A stretch of 64,000 nt of DNA, from positions 31,990,728-32,054,727 of the forward strand of contig CM044871.1 in NCBI GenBank assembly GCA_024500155.1, written 5' to 3'. Shown piece by piece: positions 44,717 through 57,784 of the stretch (the first letter of the stretch is position 1; each line of letters opens with the position of its first letter). A program made the translations under genes and the position numbers. The stretch is from Chenopodium formosanum (taxonomy: Eukaryota; Streptophyta; Magnoliopsida; Caryophyllales; Amaranthaceae). Below the pieces are notes generated by a model, which was given only the letters and a program-made list of their open reading frames with translations, made no database searches and was not told the origin of the DNA.

Positions 44717-47153
44717 TGATCGCGGGTTGAAGTAGGTCGTTAGGACTACTAACCCTAACCAAATTAGAAATTTATAATACCTAAACTTACACTAAACTAG
44801 TTAGTGGCAAGTAAAGGGTCGAACCCAAAAGGACTAAGTGTATCAATTTGTGCTAACTAGACTAGTAAGAAAGCTTGTGAGATAGAGAGAGGTTTAACTA
44901 AACACAACTAAGAACAAATAACTAAAACTAGGGAAAGTGGAATCCAATCACATCAATACATTAAATAACATCATACAATTAGATGAAAATGACCTTGATT
45001 AGGAATAATCAACACATTTAACTCACTCTCGCACAATTAAGCATGTTAATTATCCTACTAAACTAATTCACTCTCGTGCAACTAGCCTAGCAAAGGTATG
45101 GAAGAATTTAGAGCTCTCAACCAACTCACTCTCGCACAATTGATTGAAAGCACAATTAAAAGCATAGAATCGATTAGCTAGAAAGATTTTAATCCATAAA
45201 AGCATCATCCATACACAATAATCAAGAAACAATTTCATACTAATCACAACCAATCATTCAATTCATTAATATAACCTTCATCCAATTCCCTAGAACAAGA
45301 CCTAAGCTAACATAGTGAAGAAAGACATAGAAAACAAGGTAAAATAAGAATAAAAACAAGATTAAATAAACAAACTAATTAATCTACTCAAATCAACAAA
45401 CAAAAAGCAAAAAAACTAAGAATTAAGCAAAGAAATAAAGATGAGAGAAAGTTAGAAAATGCTCATTGAATAGATGAGAAGAAGTTCCACAAAGTTGCTT
45501 CTTCAACCTCTCAAAAACTCCATGGAAATCCAAGCTTTCTCTCTCTACACTACTCCTAAACTAACCCTAAGAGAGAGAAAATAATGGCTAAACTAATCTA
45601 AACTATCTAAAATAAAATGTTGATTCAATGTTTTTTTGAAAATAACCCAAAAGAGGGTATTTATAATACAAGCTAAAATAATATAAAAGAAATTAAAAAG
45701 AAATAAAACTAAACTAAAACAACTAAAATACTAAACTAAAAACCAAAAAAAACAAAACAACCATAAAATAAAATAAAAGGAAATGAAAAGGAAAAAAGAA
45801 AAACCCCAAAACCCCACTAAAATTCCCACCCAAACCACGAAACATCAGACTACCAATTTCCCCTTCACTTTCGAATTTGGATGCTCCAATTTAAACACCA
45901 TCAGCCATCATCCCAAACAACCATTATAACCGTTCATCAGCATCATCATCATCTAGCATCCAAAATCGTGGTCGTCCGATCTTCATTAAAATCACGTGAA
46001 AAGCTCGTGATTGACCCACATTTGCGCGCCCGCACAGAAGACGCACAACAAGTCGCGCAAAGCTACTGTATCATTCTATTTTGGACTCCAATTGTGTGCG
46101 CCTTCTGACAGGGTTGTGCGCCCGCGTTTGAGGCTTGAGATGGTGAGTTTGGGTGTTGTGAGTTGCGTGGCTATTAGGTGAGTAATTTGGTGGTGATTTG
46201 GGTGGTTGTGGTTGATTGGAGGTGGTAATTGTTGTTGCGGGTTGTGGTGGGCTGATAGGTGGTGTTGGTGGTTTAATTGGTGTTGCGGGGGTCGAATTAA
46301 AGGTGGTACTTGCTGGCGATTTTGGTGGCTAGTGGAAGGTGCGGTTATTGTTGTTGTTGCGTGAGGTGTGGGTGTGAGAAGGAGGAGCAGGGGCTGCTGG
46401 TGCGAATTGGGGGAAAGCAGTGGTAGAGCTGGTGGTTTGGGTGGCTGAAGGTGGTGGTGTGCGGCTGTTGCTTGAGGGAGCAGGGGTTGCTGGGTGTTGG
46501 TGTATTGGAGGTGAGGTGCTGGTGGTTGTTGATGGTGAGTGTGAATTGGAGTTGAATTGAGGTGTGGGATTGCGTGGTGGTTGATTGGTGGTCAGGGAGC
46601 AAGGGGGAATGGAGGTGAGCTGCAATTGGTGGAGCAGGGGAGCTTAGTGGCTGACGGTGGAGGTTGGTAGGTGGTTGCTTGGTGAATGATGTTTGTCTTG
46701 AATTCGAGACTCCATTTATGACTCAAAACTTGAGACACGTATATTGAACCTTGAACCTTGGACCTCCGAGCACAATCCTACACAAACCAAGAAAATCAAG
46801 AGAAAAAGGGACAAAAACTAAAATAAAATAAAATAAAACAAAACAAGATAAATAAAGTAAAATAAAATGCTAAAACTAAAGAAATAATAAAATAAAATGA
46901 AATAAAATAAAATAAAATAAAACAAACTAAAAACTAAAAGAAAATAAATAAAATGAGAGAAACGGGAAATTATTAACTAAAACTACAAAAATAAACTAAA
47001 AACTAATAAAACTGCAAAAATACTCAAAATAAAGATAAAAGACGAGAATAAGCAAATAATAGAAATAAAGGACAAAATGGGCTAAATTATTGGAAAATAA
47101 GCCGGAAAACGACTCAATAAACACCCTAAAAGTGACATAAAAGTCACTTATCA
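44717..47153 (-). mobile_element. 3' LTR of element F (about 2.4 kb)
   Basis: On the - strand it starts TGATAAGTGAC just after a purine tract and ends CCCGCGATCA. It has many AT-rich runs and a G/T-rich stretch at 46130-46680 (GGTGGTTGTGG-like). The open frames in that stretch are low-complexity Pro, Thr and Ser translations and not genes. Confidence 0.8.
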
Positions 47154-49205
47154 AACTCCCCCAAGCTAACCTTTTGCTCGTCCTCAAGCAAATTAACATG
47201 AAACACGGAAGAAGGAGAATGATTTATTCAAGAAAAACTAAGACACTAAAGGAGACAAGAATGTACACTAACTCACTTTCGTAGGAATCACGGTCAATTT
47301 TAGCGACAAAAGACAAGCCCTTTAAACCCCTAGATCGCCCTAGAGGACGAGTGTGCTCTCGTGAGGGTTTCCTAAGAGCTTAACCCACAACTCTAAACAA
47401 AAACCAAGGCAAGGCAATAAAAAGAAAAGAAAAAGAAACATAAAAAGAGAAAGAAAACACAAAGTTCATATTTGGACAAGAGATAGGAACAAGCACCAAT
47501 GAATGCAAACCTTTCTAAATAGATAAATGTATGCACGTTCTAAGATGTCAATGGTTGATTGAAACATAACATATGCTAAGCATAGAGAACTAATGGGGAC
47601 ACAATCCACCCTAGCCCCAACCAATCGGGCCGCGTTCTCTCCACTAGCTTCAAATCAACCCTTAAGCTAGCTTCTCATGATTCCACGAAGGAACCGGAAA
47701 AAAGATAAAGAAATGAAAAACTTTGAGAAGGTAATCCCGACATCTCAACTATGCATACTCTCTCCATAGGTTTGAAGTCTATCTCCCTCCACCGTTCTTT
47801 GACCTAACCCCACTAAAGTCTAAGGGTCTTTTATTGGGTTATAACGTAAGGCTAAGGGTTAAGGCGGGGTAAAAATTTGAAAATTTTGGTGATATTTTCT
47901 AAGTGAAGCAAAAGAGTGGCCTACTCTTAAAAACAAACTCAAGAAGTCACAAAATATCAAACAAAAATACCAATAATGTCATCTCCCCCAAGCTTATTCA
48001 ACACTAACACAATATATACCAAAAACGAAGTAACGCTCCCCCCCCCCCCAAGCTTGAACGAAGCATTGTCCTCAATGCTTAAACTAGGGAAGAAACTGAA
48101 ACCAAGCTAAAATGTTTTTGTGTTTTTTGTTTCTTTTTCATTTTTTTTAGCTCTTATTTGATGTCCTTGCCTTTTTTTTTTATAACTATGGACGGCTTTT
48201 TCTTGAAACTTCCTTTGATTTTCTTGAATTGCATCTTTCTTCTCAAACTTTTTTGCATTTTCTTTTCAAGCTCAATTTTCAATACCTTACTTAAACCAAT
48301 TCACAAAGTTTTCTTGCTCATGATCAACACTCTCAAAACTCAAACCTCACATGCCAATGCTTCACTAACTAAAAGGGTTGGTAAACATGGGCCATTGGGT
48401 TTGTAATGTGGTTAAGACAAGAAAGGAAAATTTAGGCTCAAATTGGTTAGCAAGTTGGTTAATGCAAAATAGAAAATCAAATTTGTAACAAAGCAAAAAG
48501 AAGATAAAGAAAAATGAGAAAAGGTGCCCTTTTCCTCCCCTAGAGTGGCTCGGTCACGATCTTGGGAGCTAGAGGTCAAAACAAGGATTAAGACATGCAT
48601 AGTTAAGGATCCTAAATAGCCGCTCAACAAGGTGATGAAGGCTAGAACAAATGAAGCTCACAAGGGATTATAACCAAACAAATACCAACCAAGGGTTTCA
48701 AATCCGCTATAGAGAGCAACTCCATCTTTCCACATTCCCGTGAACTAAGGCTTCATGGACCCCTAAAAGTTCTTAACCCGACTACCTTAGCATATATTAT
48801 CCTAGAGTCAACCAATGACACTCTCAAACCGTGCATACATTTACCACTTAGGAAGAAAAACATTCAAGGATTCAAGTCCCAAAACAAAATGTCCAAAATA
48901 AGAACAAACAAAACACATTTTGCCAAAATTACCTTGAAAGTAAACAAAAATCTTTTTTTATTTTTCAAAATTAAAGAAAAGACATGGAAATGCATATACT
49001 CAAGTGCATGGCATAAATGAATCAACATCCCACCAAACATGATAGAATACCCTCTCCCCAAGCTTGAGTGAGATAATATACTCAAATATAAACAAAATAA
49101 TCCATGGGAGGAGAAAAGAAAGAAATCAATCCAACAAACCAACACAAGTCCAACGAGTCACCAACCATTAGAGAAAGAGCTAGGAAAGATATTACCGGAT
49201 ATTGG
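47154..49205 (-). other. Internal non-coding region of element F, with polypurine tract
   Basis: Directly beside the LTR, the - strand reads GCTTGGGGGAGTT (47154-47166), the polypurine tract. The phrase CCCCCAAGCTT recurs near 48048 and 49057, so tract-like words are repeated here. No protein-coding frame is convincing. It ends at the copia target duplication ATTGG. Confidence 0.6.
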
Positions 49206-49956
49206 TGTAGGAGTTTATAGGTACTACGCTGCGGAAAAACATGAATCATATTCAATCAAGTACCAATCCCAAGAATCACATGCATAACACACAAGATACA
49301 TAATCATACCTTTGACGCGTGAATTCCACGAAGCTATTCATCAACAGGCAAATCAGGGAGAGAATAGAGCCCCAAGCGTTGCTCCTCTACTTAGTCCACG
49401 AGATTCGAACGACCCGTCCACCAATACTAGATTGGTCGAGTGATTGAGGAAAACCACGATCACCACCTTTATGGACAACCGACCACCGCACGAACCACCA
49501 CCACCACGACACACCATCGGCGCCTAGGAGGAGGAGAGAGCCGTGAGAGAGAGAGGACTTTGAGAGGGTTGGGTTTCGTGTTTGCTAATTAGGGTTTGAT
49601 CACACTGATCAATTAATTGCTTACTTACTGCAAACCTAGGCACCTAGTCTATTTATAATCTCATTATAATTAGACTAGGAAACGAAGCCCAAAACTCCCT
49701 TGTCCACTCCATATGGCCGGCCACCTAGAGTGATGAGGCCCATAATGGTCCTCGTCCTCTAATGCTCGATCTAGCCCCTTTGTGTGACCTTATAGGATCC
49801 GTCCAATTGGGCTTTGGGCTATTTTACTAGTCCAAAGATCGTTAGTACCTCTAGCTATGGCAAAACGACGACCCAAATGTATGAACTTAATTATCTCCAT
49901 AATTTGATCCAATTATATATCTAGTAATTGCACACGACGAAGACATAACTCCTTCA
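49206..49956 (-). mobile_element. 3' LTR of the copia element
   Basis: Bounded by TG and CA. On the - strand it is preceded by the purine tract AAGTGGGAGAT (49957-49967) and followed by the duplication ATTGG. It includes a GTGGTGGTGGTTCG-like repeat. Confidence 0.9.
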
Positions 49957-49967
49957 ATCTCCCACTT

Positions 49968-52900
49968 GTCTGAGACAAGGGTGCAATATTCAAATTCCTT
50001 AAGTCAATATATGTGTCGATTTGATAATATGATTGCATCACATGTCGAGATCATATTAATCTACAAATCGTTTCTTGAAATCTGAGTTAGAATTACAAAA
50101 CCAAATGATTAGTGTGTAATGCATTTGAACGCGGCCACGTATTTTCTGAATTCTCCCTCTTCAAGCGGCCATGACACATTTCCTAATTTAATAGGTAGAC
50201 TCTATCCAATCTTGTGGTAACATGACTCCCACTCAACTTCTGAAATAACCGGGAAACACCCTTTATAATCTCCAGTTACGGCTAGACGTTTGAGTGTACC
50301 ACAGTCACAACATCCATTGAATGAAATCAATGTTCCACTCATGTCAAAGGAATCCACTAATATATACGAAAGCTCTATACTTGAACTTCAAAGTAGGTCA
50401 ATAGTTTGATCATGCATCATTCATGCATATCCAAGTGATCGACCGAGCATCACTATGCCCCTATAGCCCATGAAACTGCGCTATCCAATCAATCTTACAT
50501 GCTAGTTCATTTATTGAAATCATTTATGTCCACTTTAATGATCTCGAACTAGGAACTTTAAATCATATATGAATTTTGTTCACCTGTGGGGTTTCAATTC
50601 ACCAGGTCATCAACCTGATGAGCCCATCAATTCATAATTATTTTGGACATTTTATTTAATTTCCAAAACCATAATTAAATGAGAGAAATAATAATTTCTA
50701 TTTTAAACATAATTCTGCAAATTGATGCATTTCTCATGTAATATGCTTTCTCAAAACATATACAACTTAAATTACATAACTTGCTTCAATCCTAAGACTT
50801 TAATATGACTCTCATATCTTAGTCCATGGAAGGGGTTTAGTGATTTCTCACTCATAATAAAACTTTGCAAAACACGACCTTCCGCTGGTCAATGATCTCA
50901 TAATTGAGGTGATATCTCATATCCTTTTGTTTGGATTTGTGATGTGACTCTGGCCTCTTTGTTCTTGGGCAAAGGTGACCTATTAGTCACATGACATTCT
51001 AATCCGAAATTCCTCTAAAACTATCTGACTATAGTTTAATACACATATTCTGACATTGAGTATGCAACAGTGCTCTGCTTTGAACTCTTCAAGCTCACTG
51101 TCCTTTTCATCCAGACACAAATATGCATTTAGATCACCATCTAAAATTATCTTGCCTGTTTGGAAACTTGCATTCGTGTAACCTTTTGACAACTTGCTTA
51201 AATTACCATTTAACATAACAACTAGAAGAATTCCTTTTAGTGCTTCTCAAGTACTCAAGGATCTGTTATTGGTAATTCTCCGTATGCTTATTCTTAATTT
51301 GCTTGAATTCTGCTACACATGCACAAGTCATATGCAACATCTTTCTTTGTACATTTCATGGCATAAGTAATGGACCCTTTTGCAAAAGCATGAGGTACAT
51401 TATCCATACAACTCAACTCTATTAGCTTTTGAAGGCACTGAGTCTTACTGAGTGTATTACCATGAAACATGGGAAGATATCCTATCTTGGAGTCTTGCTT
51501 CATGAACTTGTCAAGATCCTTATCAATATAAGTCTCTTGATTCATTCCAATCATTCTTCAAGATTCACGTCAAGGATCTTAATTACCAATATGTACTCAA
51601 CATTTTCTAAGTCTATCATATTGAAACAATCACTGCTTGACTTATTCAAGCATTGATATATCATTTCATATGAACTGTATGTCAACTACATACTAGACTA
51701 AAAGACCAATTACTCCCACTAAACTTCTTGTCTCTACAAGATTCCTTTTCGTTCTACTAAGGAAATCAAACTGTTTGATTGCCTAATCAAAACGAATGTT
51801 CCAACTCCCTGATGCTTACTTCAATCCATAAATGAATTTCTTAAGTTTGCAAAACTTTCTAGGATTTGCTGGATTTCAAAACTCTTAGGATGTATCATAT
51901 ACATTCTCACCATCAAGAACATTTCATGAAGGCGATCTTGATATCCATAACTAGAATAATCCGAATAGGCTTACCTAACTAATAGGTTTGACCCTATTTG
52001 TAAGACTATTATGGACTAACACATTTTTACAAACATGGAGTCCATACTGGATTTCATGGCTTTAAGCCATTTCCTGAGTTGGTATTTATCCAAAGCTTGC
52101 TTGTAGGCCATGAATTCTAACCATTCTAATAGGAAAATTTTAGAATCCACCTTTTCTCAGAATTTCAACAAACTGTTTGTTTTGATCCCAAGTCACCTAC
52201 GATAGGTATGAGCGACAATAGAATTATTCTCTTCAACTCTTTGAAGTCTTTCATTCTAGTGGGACGATAGAAGCCTCGCTAGTGGAATTAGCTTGTTTCG
52301 ACACATGGTTATCAAATTAGCTGATTTTATATGCCTTCGTCTCTGATGTAGTGTTATCCACATCCATTTGTTGCTCGTCTCGAATCTCATCGAGATCTAA
52401 CTTTACTCCCACTTGGCTTTGTAGGAAGACATTCTTTCTATAAAGACATTATCTCGAGCAACAAAAACTTTGTTTCTACGCGATTGTAGGAATAATACCT
52501 ATTAGTTTCCATGAGAAGACCCATGAAGAACTACATTTCTGATTTAGGGTGTATTATGTCATCTTAGTAAACATTTTACATTGATTTGATAACCCTTAAT
52601 CCTGTTTAGAAAAGATAACTTTTGGAACATTTCCAAATCATAACTCTTATGACATCTTTTCTTATTGCTTTGGTTAAGTTTCTTGTTTAGTGTATTCGCA
52701 ATTGTTGTTGTTCTAATGCATATCCTCAAAACGATATTTGTAAATCATTAAATTTTGGATCGAACAATGGCAAGCAAAGTTTGATTCCTTCTTCATAAAC
52801 ATACAATATTAATTGTAATGTTTCTGGATTGTGAATTAATTCAACAATTCCCTTTAGATGATCATTCTTTTTGAGTTAGATATTTATCACAACAATCATA

Positions 52901-53690
52901 TTGTGGTGTTAAATTGTATATCTCAAACTGATTTTACATTTCATTTTTGGAATTTTGAACTTTTCAATGTTTCCAAGCTTTACTTCATTAAGTAATTATC
53001 GATATATTTACTTAAATCGTTAGTAAAAGCAATGAAATAGTTAAATCCCTTTGCTAGTTTTGAACTTATTGATTCACATACATCATATGTATGAGTACCA
53101 AAAGGTCATTTTAGCTTCTTTTACCCTTTCTACTAAAAGGCAACTTGGTCATCTTAACTTATCAAGCATGATTTCTAATTCTCAAGTGATTCATAATCAT
53201 ATAAGAATGAGAGTCCATCCAAAACTTTGGATGTGCAAATGGTTTATGTGACCCAACCTTACTTTGTTATAAGTAAGTGCACCTTAAATCATCTAAATTA
53301 TTTTGTGATCTACTTATATCAATGTCACAAAATTAACTCATATCTAGCAAAATGAAAACAATTTATTACCTTGGTCATGGATCAACACTTGTCCAAGCCA
53401 AGTAAACCAAATTCAGTATTCAAAACAAGAAAACCGAAATATTGTTTCATCAAAACTGGAAATTGTTCTAAAATCATGATAAACTAATCAAAAATTTAAA
53501 ACTATGAAGCTATCTCTGGCCACTCAAATACTTCTAGTGCACCTTCAAGCTCCATTTCCTTGCTAGCTTCACTTGTTTGCAGTTCCTGTGCAACATCACT
53601 ATGTTAAGCACTGCAACTTGGTATCTCATACCTAAGTGAAAGTTAAAATGTTTATAACATTATACCTGAGGTTGATGCTCCATTCTTCTT
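49968..53690 (-). pseudogene. pol: pol remnant of the copia element
   Basis: Heavily mutated sequence where integrase, reverse transcriptase and RNase H should lie. The clearest piece is at 51554-51294, which has the copia RNase H region style (DSKIGYLPMFHGNTLSKTQC, then SITYAMKCTKKDVAYDL). The segment around 51216-50983 continues it. Nothing else is open for more than about 75 codons, so this copy cannot make Pol. Confidence 0.7.
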
Positions 53691-53708
53691 GACGAAGTCA
53701 TGGCATTT

Positions 53709-54525
53709 CTAGCAATTTCGCTTCCAATGCCCCTTCTTCTTGCAGTAAAAGCATTCACTTTCACTTGCAGCCTTGGGCTTTGGAGTCGTCTTAGGCTTTT
53801 CAGGAGCCTTGGCAACTTGCTTGCCCTTGCTCTTGGCACTAGCCTTTTGCCCCTTCTTCTTGAACCCCTTTCCCTTTTGAATCATAAGAATTTCCTTCTT
53901 AGGTTCCTTAGGGATTTGTTTCTCAGCACTAACCAGCATTGCATGCAATTGATTCATAGTCTTTGCAATGGCAGTCATGTTAAAATTCATGATAAACTGG
54001 TTTAAACTTTCTGGTAGTGAATGGAGAATGATGTCTGTTGCCAAATCATCACTGTATGGGTGCCCCAGATTTTTCCATACTTTGAATTAGGCCGATCATT
54101 TTGAAAACATGATCATGAACTGTGGCTCCCTTCTCCATCCTACAATCCAGAATCTCACGATGGAGCTCATACCTTTCAAATCTAGCTTGTTTCTTAAACA
54201 AAGCTTTGAGTTCTTGCATGATTGAGTAGGCATCCTGGTCCTCAAAACGCTTTTGAAGACTAGGCTCTATGGTAGCAATCATTAAGCAAGTGATAGGTAT
54301 AGCTCTGTCATGAGCTTCCTTGTGCTTCTTGATCTCTGCCGCAGTTGGATTTTCTGGTAGAGGTCCTGGTAATGGGGTATCATTGATATCCTCTTTACCC
54401 TCAGATTTCAGAACAAGTCTTAGCATTCTTTCCCAAGTGGAAAAGTTCTCCCCTGTCAACCTATCCTTCTCAAGGAATGGTCGAAGGTTGTAAACGTTGT
54501 TGTCATTGTGGTTACGGCTACCCAT
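53709..54525 (-). pseudogene. gag: gag of the copia element, one frameshift
   Basis: Starts at 54525 with MGSRNHNDNNVYNLRPFLEK. It carries the gag region of the UBN2 type (ENFSTWERMLRLVLKSEGK and YSIMQELKALF). After a Lys-rich stretch it ends in a CCHC zinc knuckle, CFYCKKKGHWKRNC, which binds RNA. A one-base insertion near 54050 changes frame after codon 158; the second frame runs to 53709. This fragment would otherwise continue into protease. Confidence 0.88.
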
Positions 54526-56795
54526 CTATGTCAAAATAAGGAAAAGTTTAATAATTATGTTTAATTTAAAATTAAAGTACCATAAACGCATTCATTTGGT
54601 AATTTTAAAACACTTTATTCAATAATTAATTGATCCCAATTGAATTTTAAGTGATTCCAAGATCCTTTATTTGTGCAATAATTGACCGGACTGAGGCCCT
54701 ACCATCAACCATTACATTTTCAAGGTGAGTAAACTCTTTACTGATTACAACTCTTGTAACTCTTGGTTGAATAATTAATCATCACATGCTTAATTATTAC
54801 CCTTAGCTTCAAGGTTCTAAACTCTTTAGGTAACCTTGTTGAGTATAACCAATTAAAAGTGTAAAACGTGATTTACCCCCACTCCCCTAAGATATAATAT
54901 GACACCCAGCTGAGGCATGACCCATCATAAAATATCAAAGGTTTCATCGGATTTTTAATTGGAAAAGCTACCTCAATATTACTGGGACCTAGATTTATTA
55001 TGTTGTGATTATTTAGTGAACTCTAGCGCATCATCAATCAACATAAATAAAATCTAACATGCATAATCTACTAATGCAATAAATCATGATATAGTATGGC
55101 CCCTTAGTCCTAAGAAAACTAGAAATGAAAAAGCTCCCACTTGAATCATCATGGATCTCCATCCACCTTGCTCCTTTGGGCCTTCACTTCATGGGCTTCT
55201 TTGGACTAACACTATTTAAATAACTATTCTATTTACTTTAAATAAAAGTTACAAAAATACTAACGGTACGCAGACCATATTTAGATTACAAAAATACATC
55301 ACGATGCGCAGATCGTATTTAAGAATCTATGGGCCATACTAGTCTATATACAGCAATATAATATCATATATTATAAAAGTGCCATATAATAAATCACTCA
55401 ACATGCTTGTCTAAACTACAACATCGAATGTTCATAATAAAGTCAACGCATTTCCTAAAATATCTTATATTTTAATCATAATTAGATAATATCATATATT
55501 ATTCATGACCGTTTATTAAATATCATATATTTAATTTAGTCATGAGATATAATCAAATCATATTTTAATCTAGAAAGATAAATCTTATTTAATCTTCCAT
55601 GATTATCCTAATAAATTTAGGAGATTCTATCCTAATTACTAGCCAATCAAATAATTTTAAAATCAATTATATCCTAATCTAATTATGGGATAATCACATT
55701 ATTTAAATCAATTATTATCCTTTTGGAATATGCTCAGAATATCCTAGTCAATCTTATCCAAAATTAACCACTTTAATTAGGATAATTACCAATTTAACAA
55801 CTTTAAATATGGATAATATCAAATATAACAACTCTTGAATATTTGATTGTATCCTAAAATAAAAGATTTTATCCAAATAAAACCAACTTTATCTTTTAAA
55901 ATAAAAGATCATATTTTCAAAATATTTTAACTTATCCAAAATAAAACTGATTTTATCCCAAAATAATTCATAATTATCTTGAAATAATTTTAAAATAAGA
56001 TAATTTTTTTTTCTTTTTTTTTGAAAACCGCAAGCCACCACCGCCGGCCACCGTGGTTGGCTAGCCGAAGCTAGCCACGGTGGCTGCCTGCCTTAACAGC
56101 AGCCACTGCCGCAAGGCAGCAGCGGGCAGCAGTCGTGCAACGCTTGCACGCTGCTGCCCACAGCCACCCCTGACCGCCTGCCCTCCCTCCCTCCCTCTCG
56201 GACTGCCACCTGGTCGGCAGCCGCCGTGGCTGCGCCACCCAGCCGCGGTTGCCGACCACCTAAAACTTTTTTTTTTGTGTTTTAATTTAATTAAAATAAT
56301 GCTTATCATAATTAAATTAAATCAGTCCATAAGATTAAAATTAAATCACATTCAACTTTAAAATTAGGGTTCTTTTAAAATTAATCCCAATTTAATTCTA
56401 ACTTTTAAAATTAAATTGATGATCATACACAAAACACTTTTATGCATAAATCAATCCGATTAAAATTATGAATCATAAAATAAATCAAATTAAATCAAAA
56501 TCAAGCACAAAAAACATAATTTTAAGGCTAGGATTTTCGAAAAATTCAAAATTTAGGGTGAGGGGGTTCGAAAATTTCGAACAATTAGGGCTAAAATTTG
56601 GTCTCTTCATGGCTATTTTGAGCATACATTAAATCACATTTAATCGATTCGAAAAGTTTAATCACATTAAATATAATAATTGAACCATAATTAGATTAAT
56701 TTCTCCCTCTTAATTGATTATAAAATTAACTTGGACATCAAATAATCGTATTATTATGATCAAGCGCGTTCATGCAAGAGGCTAACTGATACCAC
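54526..56795 (-). other. Long leader of the copia element, with GC-rich island and hairpin
   Basis: About 2.3 kb separate the primer site (56795 downward) from the gag start, which is unusually long. It is AT-rich except for a GC-rich island at 56036-56262. That island holds a hairpin at 56047-56084 (GCCACCGTGG with TTG bulge, GCTAGC, then the inverse). No gene is recognised; open frames in the island are Ala/Gly/Arg-rich by-products. Confidence 0.6.
56779..56794 (-). promoter_or_regulatory. Primer-binding site of the copia element
   Basis: On the - strand, TGGTATCAGTTAGCCT begins one base after the 5' LTR. The first nine bases match the usual site for initiator tRNA-Met in copia elements. 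Confidence 0.75.
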
Positions 56796-57543
56796 TGTAG
56801 GAGTTTATAGGTACTACGCAGCGGAAAAACATGAATCATATTCAATCAAGTACCAATCCTAAGAATCACATGCATAACACACAAGACACATAATCATACC
56901 TTTGACGCGTGAATTCCACGAAGCTATTCGACAGGCAAATCAGGGAGAGAATAGAGCCCCAAGAGTTGCTCCTCTACTTAGTCCACGAGATTCGAACGAG
57001 CCGTCCACCAATACTAGATTGTTCGAGTGATTGAGGAAAACCGCGATCACCACCTTTATGGACAACCGACCACCGCACGAACCACCACCACCACGACACA
57101 CCACCGGCGCCTAGGAGGAGGAGAGAGCCGTGAGAGAGAGAGGACTTTGAGAGGGTTGAGTTTCGTGTTTGCTAATTAGGGTTTGATCACACGGATCAAT
57201 TAATTGCTTACTTACTGCAAACCTAGGCACCTAGTCTATTTATAATCTCATTATAATTAGACTAGAGCACGAAGCCCAAAACTCCCTTGTCCACTCCATA
57301 TGGACGACCACCTAGAGTGATGAGGCCCATGATGGGCCTCGTCCTCTAATGCTCGATCTAGCCCCTTTGTGTGACCTTATAGGATCCGTCCAATTGGGCT
57401 TTGGGCTATTTTACTAGTCCAAAGATCGTTAGTACCTCTAGCTATGGCAAAACGATGACCCAAATGTACGAACTTAATTATCTCCATAATTTGATCCAAT
57501 TATATATCTAGTAATTGCACACGACGAAGACATAACTCCTTCA
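56796..57543 (-). mobile_element. 5' LTR of the copia element
   Basis: TG and CA ends, 748 bp, close match to 49206-49956, followed by the duplication ATTGG at 57544-57548. Confidence 0.9.
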
Positions 57544-57784
57544 ATTGGTGGGTGTAATTACACGCAAATGAACCAATTTAACCTTTCAAAGCCGATTTCC
57601 TCTTGAATTGAATCTCGATTTCCATGTGCTAGCAAAAATAGGTATTAAACTTCCTTAATTCTTGATCCAAACCAATGCATAAGTGTATATAAAGTTATGT
57701 ACCTAGCAAGGGGCACACAAACATTTCCATGAGAGAAAATCTAATCTAAAAAGAAAAGAAAATGAAAGCAATAAAAACCTCGGG

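Larger units (their letters stand above)
49206..57543 (-). mobile_element. Ty1/copia retrotransposon in element F, pol decayed
   Basis: LTRs at 56796-57543 (5') and 49206-49956 (3'), both TGAAGGAG to CTCCTACA on the - strand, with about 20 visible differences over 750 bases. The perfect duplication ATTGG lies at 49201-49205 and 57544-57548. The 5' LTR is followed by a primer site starting TGGTATCAG, the type matching initiator tRNA-Met. Gag is nearly whole, while pol survives only as fragments. Confidence 0.92.

Noticed and set aside
46329..46625. Pro/Ser/Thr-rich open frames
   Set aside because: They read through the G/T-rich low-complexity part of the F LTR, in two overlapping frames on the same strand, with no domain.
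56061..56361. Overlapping open frames in the GC-rich island
   Set aside because: High GC removes stop codons in several frames at once. The products are Ala/Gly/Arg-rich with no known motif.
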